This document shows, piece after piece, positions 23,256 through 34,705 of a stretch of 64,000 nt of DNA. The position numbers and the translations under genes are program-made. The DNA lies in the NCBI GenBank assembly GCA_030867875.1, contig JAOWCC010001501.1, positions 21,759,036 to 21,823,035 of the forward strand, read 5' to 3'. Every line of letters starts with the position of its first letter. Within the stretch, counting starts at the first letter, position 1. The stretch is from Actinernus sp. WN-2022 (lineage: Eukaryota > Cnidaria > Anthozoa > Actiniaria > Actinernidae). The notes beneath the pieces are model-generated. The model saw only the letters and a program-made list of their open reading frames with translations, did no database searches and was not told the DNA's origin.

Positions 23256-24176
23256 CTAATTTATATTAAGGTAGCTAATAAGCCAGTTACAAATGTATTG
23301 ATTAATCTTTAACTACAGAGTCAAACGCTTTACAAAAGTCAAAAGAGAAAATACGGACAAAATCAGCTTCGCCATCAAGCCACTTTAGCCAGAAGTGCTG
23401 GCATATGGTAGTATTGACCTTTACGGTATGAGAATTGATCAAGATCAATGAACTCACTGCAAGCGCTTGAAAGCTCGAACTTATCAACTAACCTTTCAAA
23501 AAGTCAAAATTATTATGCAAGTAAGCGATATATATATAGACCTAAGTTGATTACATGTACTGAAAGGCGCGTCTTTAGGTAAATCAGGAGCGTGGTAAAG
23601 GCGAGATATTCGCTAATTTCCTGATATTAGGTAGTGTGATATTTCAAAGAACTGTCAAAAACATGAGTTAAAATTGGAGCTAAATCGTTTGCATAGTCCT
23701 TCCATAGCCAGAAAGGAAGGTCATCAGGGCCTACAACAGTTCTTTTCAACCGAAGTAGAAACCGGGTGACAGCGCGAGTAGTTAGTTCAGGAACCCTGGC
23801 TTCTTCTGGATCAGGAGCTGAGTATCTCGGATCAGTGTTGATCTCACAGAAGAAAGAATTAATAACTTCAGGATCTATAATAGAGCTGACAGATGAACGA
23901 GATTTTCTGCCTGTGATGGAATTTAAACCCCGAAATTAACACTGCGGTCCCACCAAGCTGATACTGCAGTGAGTCAGGGTTCGTCCTTTGTAGATTATAT
24001 ATCAGATTTATATATTTAGATGCACACATGTATGTAACAAAAATATTGCTCTGAAGGTATGGTTAGCATCTTGTAGTTTGGGTATTAGTGATTAGCTCTA
24101 AAACACCCAAAATTAGTGACTACCTCTAAACAGCCTGAATTAGTGAGCACCCGTTGTTGACGGTTAGGGTGTTTTT

Positions 24177-24636
24177 TAAAGTGCCTATGAACCTTATTTT
24201 TTTATTTTAGATATCAATTCTACATCAAGTGAATAGTAGAATGGTAAAATATATTTTGCTTTGAATGCTGTGCCGCTGAGTTTAGGAGGTTTTAATATCC
24301 AAAATGCTAATTACATGACGTCAGGGGAGGCATCAATTATTATACAATTTTTTTTACGATTAAACAAATTTTTCAAATTATCAGTGTTATACCCATGGTT
24401 GAAATAAAATGTTAGAAATTTGTTTTCCTATATCAGTAGAAACGCCTATTCACAACCACTAAGAAGTGATTGCAGATACCTCCCCTGACGTCATGTAATT
24501 AGCATTTTGGATATTAAAACCTCCTTAACTCAGCGGCACAGCATTCAAAGCAAAATATATTTTACCATTCTACTATTCACTTGATTTAGAATTGATATCG
24601 GAAATAAAAAAATATTGTTCATAGCTAGGCACTTTA
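24177..24636. mobile_element. Foldback element with about 155-bp arms
   Basis: 24,177-24,332 is the reverse complement of 24,478-24,636, including CATGACGTCAGGGGAGG, GCCGCTGAGTTTAGGAGG and AAAATATATTTTGCTTTGAA. The tip is AAAGTGCCTATGAAC. The middle 145 bp is AT-rich. No gene. Confidence 0.9.
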
Positions 24637-24815
24637 AGGTCAGGGTTTGATAAGGGTTTGGGACAGTTTGTGCAGCTACATGAAATACTTGCCTCGCTGA
24701 CCATCCGCGAGTTGCCCTTAGGGGCCGTTTCTAAATCGAACCTAGCCTGGGAAACCAGCCGACTGTTATCGCTTCCCACTCGCAAAAGAGACGTCTGGGC
24801 AACGAGGCAGAAAAT

Positions 24816-25745
24816 TCCATACTGATGACGTAGCAGATAGCAGTTTCTCGATGCATAAAATCTCAGAAGCCGAATGCGAACAACAGAGTTCTTTTCAAGA
24901 TATATTACTACCGAGGCTGCTCGTTTCCTTGGCAGTGGATCACCGTAATGAATAACCATGAAATTCAAGCGGCTATTTAGCGTGTTTCGGTGCTGTTGGT
25001 GGCTCCTTTGCATAGTTCTTTCGGCGGCTAGTACAGCGAAATGTCGTACGTATACTGTCTTCAGACAGCATGGCGACAGGAGGTCAACTGTCCCAACTGT
25101 GGGCAGTGAATCTCGGCTATGAATAATTAACATTATATGTAAGTGCGCTATGAATCACGAACGTGATGGCCGTTATTTCACCCAAGCAAACCGGGGCAGC
25201 CTCGGTAGTATACATTGAAAATAACTGCATTCTGCAACTAACCACTTCGACTACTGACCTGGCAAAAGAGCTGGCTTGAAAAGTGGCCTGCTGTGCTGTG
25301 TGTAGGTTTTAAATGATTATAAACAACTTATGTTTTGACAGTCGTAGGACAAATTCGCTTGACCGGGCCCGAGCCGCTGAAAGAACGAAGCAAACGAGCT
25401 ACCGACACACGCTAAATATGCTTGAATTTTATGGTTGTTCGCGACGGTGATACTTCATACTTTATTCATCTTTCCTTAAAAAGGCTTTTCAAAGACAAAA
25501 TACAAATACAATACAACTACAGTGTACATGATACTTTGAATTACATCTATTAATTTAACCTATTTTGAGTTTGATATCATTTGCTCTTCAGCTTTCGCTT
25601 GAAACTTCCAAGCAAACGATCGAGCAGCCTCGGTAGTTATATACCTTGAAAAGGACTCTGTTGCACGCATTCGGCTACTGAGAATTGTAACTAAGTTGTG
25701 CATCGAGAAAATGGCTATCTGCTACGTCATCAGTATGGAATTTTC
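24816..25745. repeat. Diverged inverted repeat next to the R2 left end
   Basis: AAATTCCATACTGATGACGT (24,813 on) returns inverted as ACGTCATCAGTATGGAATTT just before 25,745, and the arms share CTACCGAGGCTGCTCG (inverted CGAGCAGCCTCGGTAG), TTCGGC and TTAGCGTGT words. A third partial piece with GCAGCCTCGGTAGT is at 25,196. A 186-aa open frame across 24,573-25,133 is read from this repeat and the foldback beside it and is not a gene. Confidence 0.7.
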
Positions 25746-27638
25746 AGTGAGCAACTTTACCATGAGGCCTTGCGCGCCCAATCCAAGATGGCGGACAAAG
25801 ATGGCGGACTTGGGGAAAGGAAATTGTTCTCGGGGTGGTGCTAGTAAAATTTTGACAACTGTGAAGACTGTGATGACGTAATTCAAGAAACCACGTAATA
25901 TTGCGATAATAAAGGGAGGAGTGGGTCAGTGCAGTAAGAAATAATACGCAGTGGGTGGCTGGCGGGAACATAATAGTTCACGGAATATATTACGAATTCG
26001 GCACCGGCTTAATTGCACGGATCGTGGGATTTTTAGTATTCTTACTAACCTGGATTTTTCTAAATGGAGCCGAATAAAGGTTTGAAATATCTCGGAAACT
26101 TGTTTCCTGAACAGTGCAAGTCAGTACTTGATCGTTACCTTTGAGAATTTATTTGCGTAGTTTCCGGACATCAATCGAAAAGCTGCATGTTGAAAGGTGA
26201 GAATTTTAAGTTTCCTAATTAAAAATTAAAAGACCTTGATTCTTTTCCCGATACAAAAACATTAGGATATGTTTTTGTTGGTTGTGCGAAGCGATTTATA
26301 TATATATCCCGGTATGTATTCTCTTCAGAGAGATGACAATTAAGGGGATCTTCTAAAAAATGAAAGGTAACGAATACCCCTAATTAATAAGTGCTAATGT
26401 AAAATAAAGTGAATATTTAATAAAAAAACGGAAGTTAATTTGCTTTCAGTTTCGTGTTCGCCTTTCACACATTTGACGCGACGTTTTTGCGCGCTAAAAT
26501 TATTTTCGGGGTCAACAGACTGGGCGAATGTTTATAACCCGCATGTTCCCTACCCTTCCTCCCCCACCCTCATAAAAAATTCCAAAAGCATATTCAAAAT
26601 ATAAATAAATATATATTCATAAGTGCTGTAGGGGCGGGGTCTGGGAGTGCTATACAGATGCGGACTTTTTATTATAATATATTTTACAAATTAAAAACAC
26701 TATCTTATTATGAAATTACGACACAATTTTTATAAAATGTACTTTGTTTCTTTTGGGGGCAGTCTACCATTGTTCCAAAGTCGGAATCTGCCATTGAAGT
26801 GCGTGTTCCCTTTATAAATTAAAATTGGTTACTCGGTGGTGTGTTGAAGACTACCCCTTCCTAGGTATACTGATCAATTTATTTCAGTTCCACCCCTTTC
26901 CTTAGTTGAAGTCTAGTATTTATTTACAGTTAACAACGTCTGCAAAAAATACGACTGAGAAAATGTACTTCTTTATTATCCAACACAGGCTTAATTGAAC
27001 TGATTATTTGTGCCTGATCAACAAGTATGCATGACTTCATGATCTCTATATAAATAAGCTACCCTGTGGAGCTTTTGAACTTTTCAGTTGTGATATTTGA
27101 AGTAAATGTAAATTAGTTTGACTGAGGCAGTGTTCATTATGTATACCACAGGGGTGCAGGTGATTTATTCATATTATGGCACATTTTTATGACTCCCCCC
27201 AGAATAAAGACCCTCTCCTAGGCTCAGCCGTTGGGGTGTTGTTTCTCTCCATCCTTTCAAAAAATTAATACAACCTCCCCTCCCATATGCAAACCAGCAT
27301 TAATATTATTACAAGCATCATTTTACAGAACTGTGATGTTATTACTACCAGTACTTTGGTGTATGTAAAAAAGTATTTGTTGCTGGTATTCCAAAACTAC
27401 ACAATAATATATTGTTCTTTGATATAAAACATTCATTAATTCCTTACATCAGGCAACCTAGCTGCATGCACCCCTAGAAAAAAATGTTTTTAGCGAGGGT
27501 GGGAAAGGTTTTACATTTCAGATTATCGGAAGTGCATTCTCCTGCATTTCCTAGCTCTATTTAGTGCATTTAGCCATTCTATACACCTACCATTTAAGTT
27601 GTAGGTCTTTATTTGACAAACATTTAAAAACAATTGCA

Positions 27639-27775
27639 ATTTCCGTTAACTTGTAACAGCGAGCGGTTTATTTTGAATATTGCACGCTTTTCAATCAAAC
27701 CAAATCAAAATTGGCAGGCTGTCACACGTCGACTCCTATTGGTCAATTAAGAATGGGTTACAAGTTAACGGAAAT
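27639..27775. repeat. Short inverted repeat pair, ATTTCCGTTAACTTGTAAC
   Basis: A perfect 19-bp pair faces inward around a 99-bp spacer. It could be a small MITE; no target duplication is visible. Confidence 0.75.
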
Positions 27776-28141
27776 CATGTGCGTGGTGGGCGGAATTCAG
27801 AAACCAGGGGCTTTCGTGCAGGCGGTCTTTCAGATCTGCTTGTTCTCCCCCACCCCCAACCCCCCTACATTTGTCATTCGATCCCAGGTCTCAATCACGC
27901 TCGGCCAATATGGCGGCCGCTTCGATGACCGTTTGCTGCGCGAAAAAACACCCTCCACCGCCTGCAAGCAGGCTACTCGCCATCTTGATAACTAGAGAGA
28001 TCTTGCTCTTTGGAAACTGAGAGTTCACACAGAGTTATAAAGAGTTCCCCTACACGTCAATAAATACATGATTACACAAAGATTGCGTACACAGAAATTA
28101 AAGAGTTAGCTCAAACAATGCAGATTCCACCTTGTGTAATG

Positions 28142-28380
28142 AGCCGACCATTTGACTTTTGAGGGGGGGGGGGGGGGGGGTGGGAGTTTTTGAAAAAATA
28201 TATCCTGCAAGCCAACGGTGTTGAAAAAAAATATCCTGCAAGCGGAAAAGCTTTGTTCTGGCTCCGCTTTTTTCGCCCAAAAAAATTCGTGCAACAACAC
28301 TGCTAAAGAAAAAAAAATCGAGCACAGACAAGAACACCCCCCCCCCCCCCTCCCCCCTCAAAAGTCAAATGGTCGGCCCC
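28142..28380. mobile_element. MITE with GCCGACCATTTGACTTTTGA termini and G/C runs
   Basis: The left terminus is followed by about 18 G; the right terminus is preceded by a C-run and TCAAAAGTCAAATGGTCGGC. TAATG flanks both ends (28,137-28,141 and 28,381-28,385). TATCCTGCAAGC occurs twice inside. Non-coding. Confidence 0.87.
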
Positions 28381-28641
28381 TAATGTCGCGTGACGATCAG
28401 ATGCCTGCAAAGCAGTGTGGTAAAAAAAGACAATAGAAGTGATGCATTGTGGTAAAAAAAAGTAATCGAGATTTGAACCCGCTTACAGATTAGGGAGCGA
28501 TTGCAGAATACCCCGCCACTTGGTTCATTAATAATTCATTTTCTCAAATTCTCATACAAACCTTCTAAAACCCTAACCCTGAAATTCAAAAAAAACCTAA
28601 CCATTTTCAACCCCAAATCATTCATAGAACGAGTCTAAATA

Positions 28642-29273
28642 TACCCTGCGAGCAGAAGTTTCTCATCTCTCTGCCTTTCCTGTCGCCGAGAGAAACCTCT
28701 GCCACGAAACGATTGCTTTTCCCGTTGAACATGCGCACTTGCAACCTCCAAAATCTTGGAGGTAAACCACGTGATAAACCAGTTACCAAACCGGTTTTAC
28801 CTGTTTGATATCACTCGGGCATGACTTTTTGGTGATCTTCGCTGGTTTTGCAAGAGCCCACAGTATCCTTCGCAGCCGTTATTTATGTCGTCACGCGTTT
28901 GTTGTTTGCCGACGATTGATACGAACGGGCTTCAAACTCCGGCTTTGTCTTCTTCTTACTTTACTGAACTGCACAGAAGACCTTGAAATTACCGTTCAAT
29001 AAATCTACCTTAATTTATCCTAAAGAAAGCTTTGATTTATACCTTCGAAGAAGGACATTAATTTTATTTTCTCCACTGCCGTTTATAACAATAGGAAATG
29101 GACAATTTGAAATCTACATACAATGAATCTACAATGTTTACCGTCTCGTTTTTTTTTCGGCCAATGGCAATCCAGATACCGTGGCGCATGCTCAACGCGA
29201 AAAGCAATCGTTTCGTGGCAGAGGTTTCTCTCGGCGACAGGCAGAGAGATGAGAAACCTCTGCTCGCAGGGTA
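28642..29273. mobile_element. Mutator-like MITE, 632 bp, 9-bp target duplication
   Basis: Termini TACCCTGCGAGCAGAAGTTT and its near-complement form repeats that continue for about 95 bp (AGAGAAACCTCTGCCACG, ACGATTGCTTTTC). GTCTAAATA flanks both ends (28,633-28,641 and 29,274-29,282). Interior open frames of 60-65 aa have no motif. Confidence 0.9.
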
Positions 29274-29964
29274 GTCTAAATACACATGAGCTAAATGGAT
29301 AATTTTGCACAATTTGCAAGGGGTTTTCAAGTGATCTTTCGAAATGGCGGGGTATTCTGCAGTCTAGCCGCACCGGCGATGGAATATCCATTGTTATCTT
29401 AGATTGGCTAATTTCCCGACATAAATTCCCGTGTTCGTCGCTTTACGAACAATGAACCGATTTTGTTTGCTATTTTCATCGGAAAGCGAAACCGGATCTG
29501 AATGGGAAACAGAAACAAATCTCCGACGGGTTAATAAGTTTCGAGAAGTCTTATCAAGTTTTCTCACATGCAGCATCTCTCCTTTTTCATTTTCCTTCAT
29601 TACTGTAAAGATATGAAGCACACTTGTTATATAAAAGCATGCATGTACATTTTTATTTGCTGATAAAACACTTAACATTTACATATGGCTGCACGTGTTT
29701 AAAGGTTTTTATTACCAATGAATTGATCATTTTTTATTTTTTTATTTTTTATTTAATAGCTTAACTCAGGCTGAGAAACAGACTCTAGGTCCAAACGAGC
29801 TCAGCCTGAGACAAATACGAATACACTGACAATACATTACAGATAGAACTATGAATAATGTATTAAGCATGAAATGTAAAATATATGATGCAAAAAAAAA
29901 TAATAGTGTACATTTGTACATTTGGTCGGCCGGCCAAGTACAAGTAAATAAGCGCAGAAAAAAG

Positions 29965-31089
29965 TTAGCGGCAACAAATAGTAGATGTGTTAGTAGATCG
30001 GCATTTAGAACAGATAGTTTTATAGGTTCTAATGCGATCAGGGTCAAAAGTGGAAAGCAAAAGCGCAAGATAGTGAGCTCGTAGCAATGTTTTGAAAGAC
30101 GAAATTGAACTACAGGACTTAATATTTAAAGGCAGCGAGTTCCATAGAATAACTATGCGATTAAAGAAAGAATCCCTATAAGTAGATGTTTTGCATGGGT
30201 TAAGCTTGTAGTCTGAACCAGTAGTGCTTCTTGTAGATCTTGATGAAAGCGAGCATGGAGTTACATAACTAGATAGATCGGTATTGTTAAGCTTAAGGCG
30301 ACACTTAAACAAATATATGAGGTCTAGATATTCTAGCCAGTATGAAAGTGGCAGTAGATTAAGTTTAAGTAGCCTATCTTTATAGGGTAAGTCTACTTTT
30401 AACATGAATTTGGTTGCGCGGCGCTGAATACGTTCGAGAAGTTGGATATCTCTAGAGCTTGACTGCGGGGCCCAAACCTGACTACCGTAGCACAGAATGG
30501 AACGCACTAGCGTAAGATAAAGGGTACGACGCAGCGTTACCCCTAAAGAGTTAGGGGTATTACGTCTCAGGAAACCCAAAACCTTATTTGACTTAGCTAC
30601 CACCGACACTACTTGGTTGTGCCAGCGCAGATCATTTGAAATGATAATACCTAAATCTTTTTGAGAGCTACTCTCTTTTAAGGCGTCGTGGTCGATGTTA
30701 TAGAGACGCACCAGTGGATCGCGTCTTCTAGAGATTTTAAGAACCTCGCATTTACTGGAATTGAAAGCTAAGTCCCATTTGACACTCCAGCTGACCAAAC
30801 CGTTTAGGTCATACTGGAGAGCCAAATGGTCTTGCTGAGATTTCTGAGAGCGGTAACATTTGGTATCGTCAGCGAACATGACTGACCTAGTACTAGCCGA
30901 GGTTACACTGGGAAGATCGTTTACATATAAAAGGAAAAGTATCGGACCCAGGATGCTGCCCTGTGGGACCCCAGAAACCACAGGCGTCCAGCTGGAACTG
31001 GACCCTTCGATGACAACACGTTGCCTGCGATTGCTGAGGTAATCGGCGAACCAATCCCACAGTGCACCAGCTACCCCGTATAACCTCAA
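29965..31089 (-). pseudogene. LINE-B reverse transcriptase, palm to C-terminus
   Basis: From the upper coordinate the protein reads LRLYGVAGALWDWFADYLS, then SGVPQGSILGPILFLLYVND and the catalytic VMFADDTKCYR (about residue 90), KDLGIIISNDLRWHNQV, LYLTLVRSILCYGSQVW and finally RIVILWNSLPLNIKSC, the usual C-terminal end of this LINE class. It is open for 374 codons. Its N-terminal continuation is at 31,407-32,206 and is separated by a 284-bp MITE. RT copies LINE RNA at the endonuclease nick. The long open frame suggests a fairly young copy, although the whole gene is dead because of insertions and a frame break. Confidence 0.92.
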
Positions 31090-31122
31090 CTTAGTTTGTA
31101 GCTTTATGTGATTGATCGAATC

Positions 31123-31406
31123 ATAGTTAATAGAGTGGAATGGTTATGAAACCCGGCAAACTTCAAAGGGGCTAACAAAGGCGCTGCGATTTATGTTGGA
31201 AGGTGGCAAGACAAAAGATTGTGCAGGGTCATAGTTCATTAGCGTCCCCTGAACGACTGAACTCACACGTTTCTATTGGCTGATTGATTAACACATTGGA
31301 ATTTCTATTGTGTTTTGTGCAGGGTAGTGGTTGAAAAAAGCTAACAAAGACATATAACAAAGAAGGTCGCTGGGTTTCATAACCATTCCACTCTATTAGT
31401 AACTAT
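31123..31406. mobile_element. MITE in the LINE-B RT gene, 9-bp target duplication
   Basis: Terminal repeats around AATAGAGTGGAATGGTTATG and the complement CATAACCATTCCACTCTATT; GATCGAATC flanks both sides (31,114-31,122 and 31,407-31,415). The flanking LINE reads KAFDSI on one side and DSINHIKLQTKL on the other, so the duplicated bases encode part of the same RT motif twice. Mutator-like by duplication length. Confidence 0.9.
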
Positions 31407-32207
31407 GATCGAATCAAAAGCCTTAGCGAAATCTAGATATAGAATATCCGTCTCAATATTTTTGTCTAATAAGGCACCTATTTCGTGAAAGACGGTAAGT
31501 AGTTGAGAAATACAAGACCAAACTGGGAATCAGAGATAACCTGCAAGAAGTACGGTAGCGTGTTTTTTAGAATGCATTTTTCAAAGACCTTACTTATGAT
31601 GGGAAGTAAAGATATAGGTCTATAATTACTAACAAGTTTTTTTTAGTCTTTCTTGAAGATCGGTGTTATATTTGCTTCCTTCCAGTCAGCTGGAAACTTT
31701 CCACAGAACAAGGACAGATTGAATAGCCTTGTAAGTGATGGAGCGATCTGAATTGCACATTCCCTGAGCAGACGTGAAGGGATACCGTCTGGGCCAACGG
31801 CCTTGGATACGTCTAAGGTGACCAGATTTCTCAACACATCAGATAAGGATAGCACAACATTGGATAAAGTAGCTGTAGTGAAGGGCTCGACGGCTGGGAT
31901 AGCGGTGGCCAGATTGGGCTGTCTGAATGTGGAGGCGAAATAGATGTTAAACGCTTCAGCCTTCCCGAGTGGAGTATCGTATTTAGTATCTCCAAGTTCG
32001 ACAGTATCGGGAATTGATCCTTTGTTAGACTTTGCCTTGAAGAAAGACCAAATCTTGTTGTTATTATTGGAAACGGTTGAAGTCTTAGTTAGCTTTTCGA
32101 TGTAAGAGTTGAATTTGGCTCTAATCAAGTACTTTGTATCCTTTCGTAAAAGTTTCACACGCTCCCATAATTCTCTTTTATTTTCCCTTATAGCTCTTCT
32201 TCTCAAA
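31407..32207 (-). pseudogene. LINE-B RT N-terminal part and linker
   Basis: From 32,206 the frame reads RAIRENKRELWERVKLL, a basic linker, then TKTSTVSNNNNKIWSFF, DVSKAVGPDGIPSRLLR and GKFPADWKEANITPIFKKD, the first RT blocks. It continues through NYRPISLLPIISKVFEKC near 31,600 to LDFAKAFD near 31,420 with a frame break around 31,510. It joins directly to the endonuclease part at 52,838 once the giant element is removed. Confidence 0.9.
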
Positions 32208-32210
32208 GTG

Positions 32211-32360
32211 TTGGTTCTTTCTCGATGTAAGAAACCCGAATTTTTCCAACATTTCCTAAATCAATATTCCTCTTTGTCAAAGACTCTGAGGACAGCACAC
32301 AGGTAGTCCAATGTTTATTGCTCAAGGGCAGGTAGTCCAACATCAGTTTTAATTTCTCTA
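32211..32360 (+). repeat. Left terminal inverted repeat of the giant transposon
   Basis: Begins TTGGTTCTTTCTCGATG and runs into the first satellite units. It matches the right TIR nearly perfectly. The first 88 bases are unique and the rest is satellite-like. Confidence 0.95.
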
Positions 32361-34705
32361 GGATATCACAGGTAGTCCAACATCAATGTTTATACCTCTA
32401 GGACAGCTAGGACACTAGGACACTAGGACACTAGGACACTAGGACAGCATAGGTAGTCCAACATCAATGTTTATACCTCAAGGACAGCTAGGACAGCTAG
32501 GACACTAGGACACTAGGACAGCACAGGTAGTCCAACATCAATGTTTATTTATCTAGGATATCACAGGTAGTCCAACATCAATGTTTATACCTCTAGGACA
32601 GCTAGGACACTAGGACACTAGGACACTAGGACACTAGGACAGCATAGGTAGTCCAACATCAATGTTTATACCTCGAGGATATCACAGGTAGTCCAACATC
32701 AATGTTTATACCTCTAGGACAGCTAGGACACTAGGACACTAGGACACTAGGACACTAGGACAGCACAGGTAGTCCAACATCAGCGTTTATTTCTCTAGGA
32801 TATCACAGGTAGTCCAACATCAATGTTTATACCTCTAGGACAGCTAGGACACTAGGACACTAGGACAGCACAGGTAGTCCAACATCAATGTTTATTTATC
32901 TAGGATATCACAGGTAGTCCAACATCAATGTTTATACCTCTAGGACAGCTAGGACACTAGGACACTAGGACAGCATAGGTAGTCCAACATCAATGTTTAT
33001 ACCTCAAGGACAGCTAGGACAGCTAGGACACTAGGACACTAGGACAGCACAGGTAGTCCAACATCAATGTTTATTTATCTAGGATATCACAGGTAGTCCA
33101 ACATCAATGTTTATACCTCTAGGACAGCTAGGACACTAGGACACTAGAACACTAGGACAGCATAGGTAGTCCAACATCAATGTTTATACCTCAAGGACAG
33201 CTAGGACACTAGGACACTAGGACACTAGGACAGCACAGGTAGTCCAACATCAGCGTTTATTTCTCTAGGATATCACAGGTAGTCCAACATCAATGTTTAT
33301 ACCTCTAGGACAGCTAGGACACTAGGACACTAGGACACTAGGACAGCATAGGTAGTCCAACATCAATGTTTATACCTCAAGGACAGCTAGGACAGCTAGG
33401 ACACTAGGACACTAGGACAGCACAGGTAGTCCAACATCAATGTTTATTTATCTAGGATATCACAGGTAGTCCAACATCAATGTTTATACCTCTAGGACAG
33501 CTAGGACACTAGGACACTAGGACACTAGGACAGCATAGGTAGTCCAACATCAATGTTTATACCTCGAGGATATCACAGGTAGTCCAACATCAATGTTTAT
33601 ACCTCTAGGACAGCTAGGACACTAGGACACTAGGACAGCACAGGTAGTCCAAGATCAGCGTTTATTTCTCTAGGATATCACAGGTAGTCCAACATCAATG
33701 TTTATACCTCTAGGACAGCTAGGACAGCTAGGACACTAGGACACTAGGACAGCATAGGTAGTCCAACATCAATGTTTATACCTCGAGGACAGCTAGGACA
33801 CTAGGACACTAGGACAGCACAGGTAGTCCAACATCAATGTTTATTTATCTAGGATATCACAGGTAGTCCAACATCAATGTTTATACCTGGACACTAGGAC
33901 ACTAGGACACTAGGACAGCATAGGTAGTCCAACATCAATGTTTATACCTCAAGGACAGCTAGGACAGCTAGGACACTAGGACAGCACAGGTAGTCCAACA
34001 TCAATGTTTATTTATCTAGGATATCACAGGTAGTCCAACATCAATGTTTATACCTCTAGGACAGCTAGGACACTAGGACACTAGGACAGCATAGGTAGTC
34101 CAACATCAATGTTTATACCTCGAGGATATCACAGGTAGTCCAACATCAATGTTTATACCTCTAGGACAGCTAGGACACTAGGACACTAGGACAGCACAGG
34201 TAGTCCAAGATCAGCGTTTATTTCTCTAGGATATCACAGGTAGTCCAACATCAATGTTTATACCTCTAGGACAGCTAGGACACTAGGACACTAGGACACT
34301 AGGACAGCATAGGTAGTCCAACATCAATGTTTATACCTCGAGGACAGCTAGGACAGCTAGGACACTAGGACAGCACAGGTAGTCCAACATCAATGTTTAT
34401 TTATCTAGGATATCACAGGTAGTCCAACATCAATGTTTATACCTGGACACTAGGACACTAGGACACTAGGACAGCATAGGTAGTCCAACATCAATGTTTA
34501 TACCTCAAGGACAGCTAGGACAGCTAGGACACTAGGACAGCACAGGTAGTCCAACATCAGCGTTTATTTATCTAGGATATCACAGGTAGTCCAACATCAA
34601 TGTTTAGTAGTCCAACATCAATGTTTATACCTCTATACCTAGGACAGCTAGGACACTAGGACACTAGGACACTAGGACAGCACAGGTAGTCCAACATCAA
34701 TGAGC
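32300..34705 (+). repeat. Left subterminal satellite array of the giant transposon
   Basis: About 43 copies (manual count) of a core GGTAGTCCAACATCAATG start each monomer. Two monomer types alternate: a short one of about 40 bp ending in TCTAGGATATCACA and a long one of about 60-90 bp carrying GGACAGCTAGGACACTAGGA with a variable number of the 10-bp word CTAGGACACT. Combinations of three monomers recur as a higher-order unit of about 180-200 bp. The array codes for nothing. By position it may be a battery of transposase-binding sites; this is inference. Confidence 0.95.

Larger units (their letters stand above)
20945..23950 (-). pseudogene. Non-LTR retrotransposon LINE-A (RT), fragmented by insertions
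   Basis: RT blocks appear in order on the minus strand: VVGPDDLPFWLWKDYAND (about 23,700-23,780), FSFDFCKAFDSV (about 23,310), NRGVPQRTVLGPVPFSIMI (about 22,790-22,850), KYADDIT with the catalytic YADD (about 22,640), LNFKKTWEL (about 22,500), then IFTYAVEVWGCVYYDKYLS (about 21,220-21,290). The 3' side near 20,945 has AATAAAAGCTATTATTATTA as a tail. The gene is interrupted by a TIR element (22,846-23,255), a hairpin (22,668-22,763) and about 0.95 kb with a tRNA-like sequence (21,545-22,490), and has several frame breaks. It is a dead copy. RT would drive target-primed reverse transcription. No endonuclease domain is visible. Confidence 0.88.
27636..29600. other. MITE-rich insertion zone inside R2
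   Basis: This 2-kb block is not part of R and carries at least three inverted-repeat elements (27,639-27,775; 28,142-28,380; 28,642-29,273). The DNA between them, including open frames of 60-100 aa, shows no known coding motif. The word TGGCGGGGTATTCTGCA occurs at about 29,345 and its complement at 28,502, suggesting a further outer inverted pair. Confidence 0.6.

Noticed and set aside
24573..25133. 186-aa open frame on the minus strand
   Set aside because: It reads through a foldback arm and an inverted repeat, has no domain and uses sequence that recurs inverted elsewhere.
28440..28530. tRNA-like GGGTTCAAATC box on the minus strand
   Set aside because: The putative A-box part (TGGCGGGGTATTCTGCA) recurs at 29,345 without a B box and no cloverleaf fits.
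28566..28610. CCCTAA-like words resembling telomere repeats
   Set aside because: Only two imperfect units occur, in ordinary AT-rich sequence.
29851..30084. Plus-strand frames opposite the LINE-B RT
   Set aside because: Shadows of the minus-strand RT, whose catalytic motifs are clear.
32300..34705. CRISPR-like array (regular repeats with variable spacers)
   Set aside because: The spacers are made of the same CTAGGACACT words and repeat among themselves, unit lengths vary, there are no cas genes, and the DNA is animal. It is a transposon satellite.
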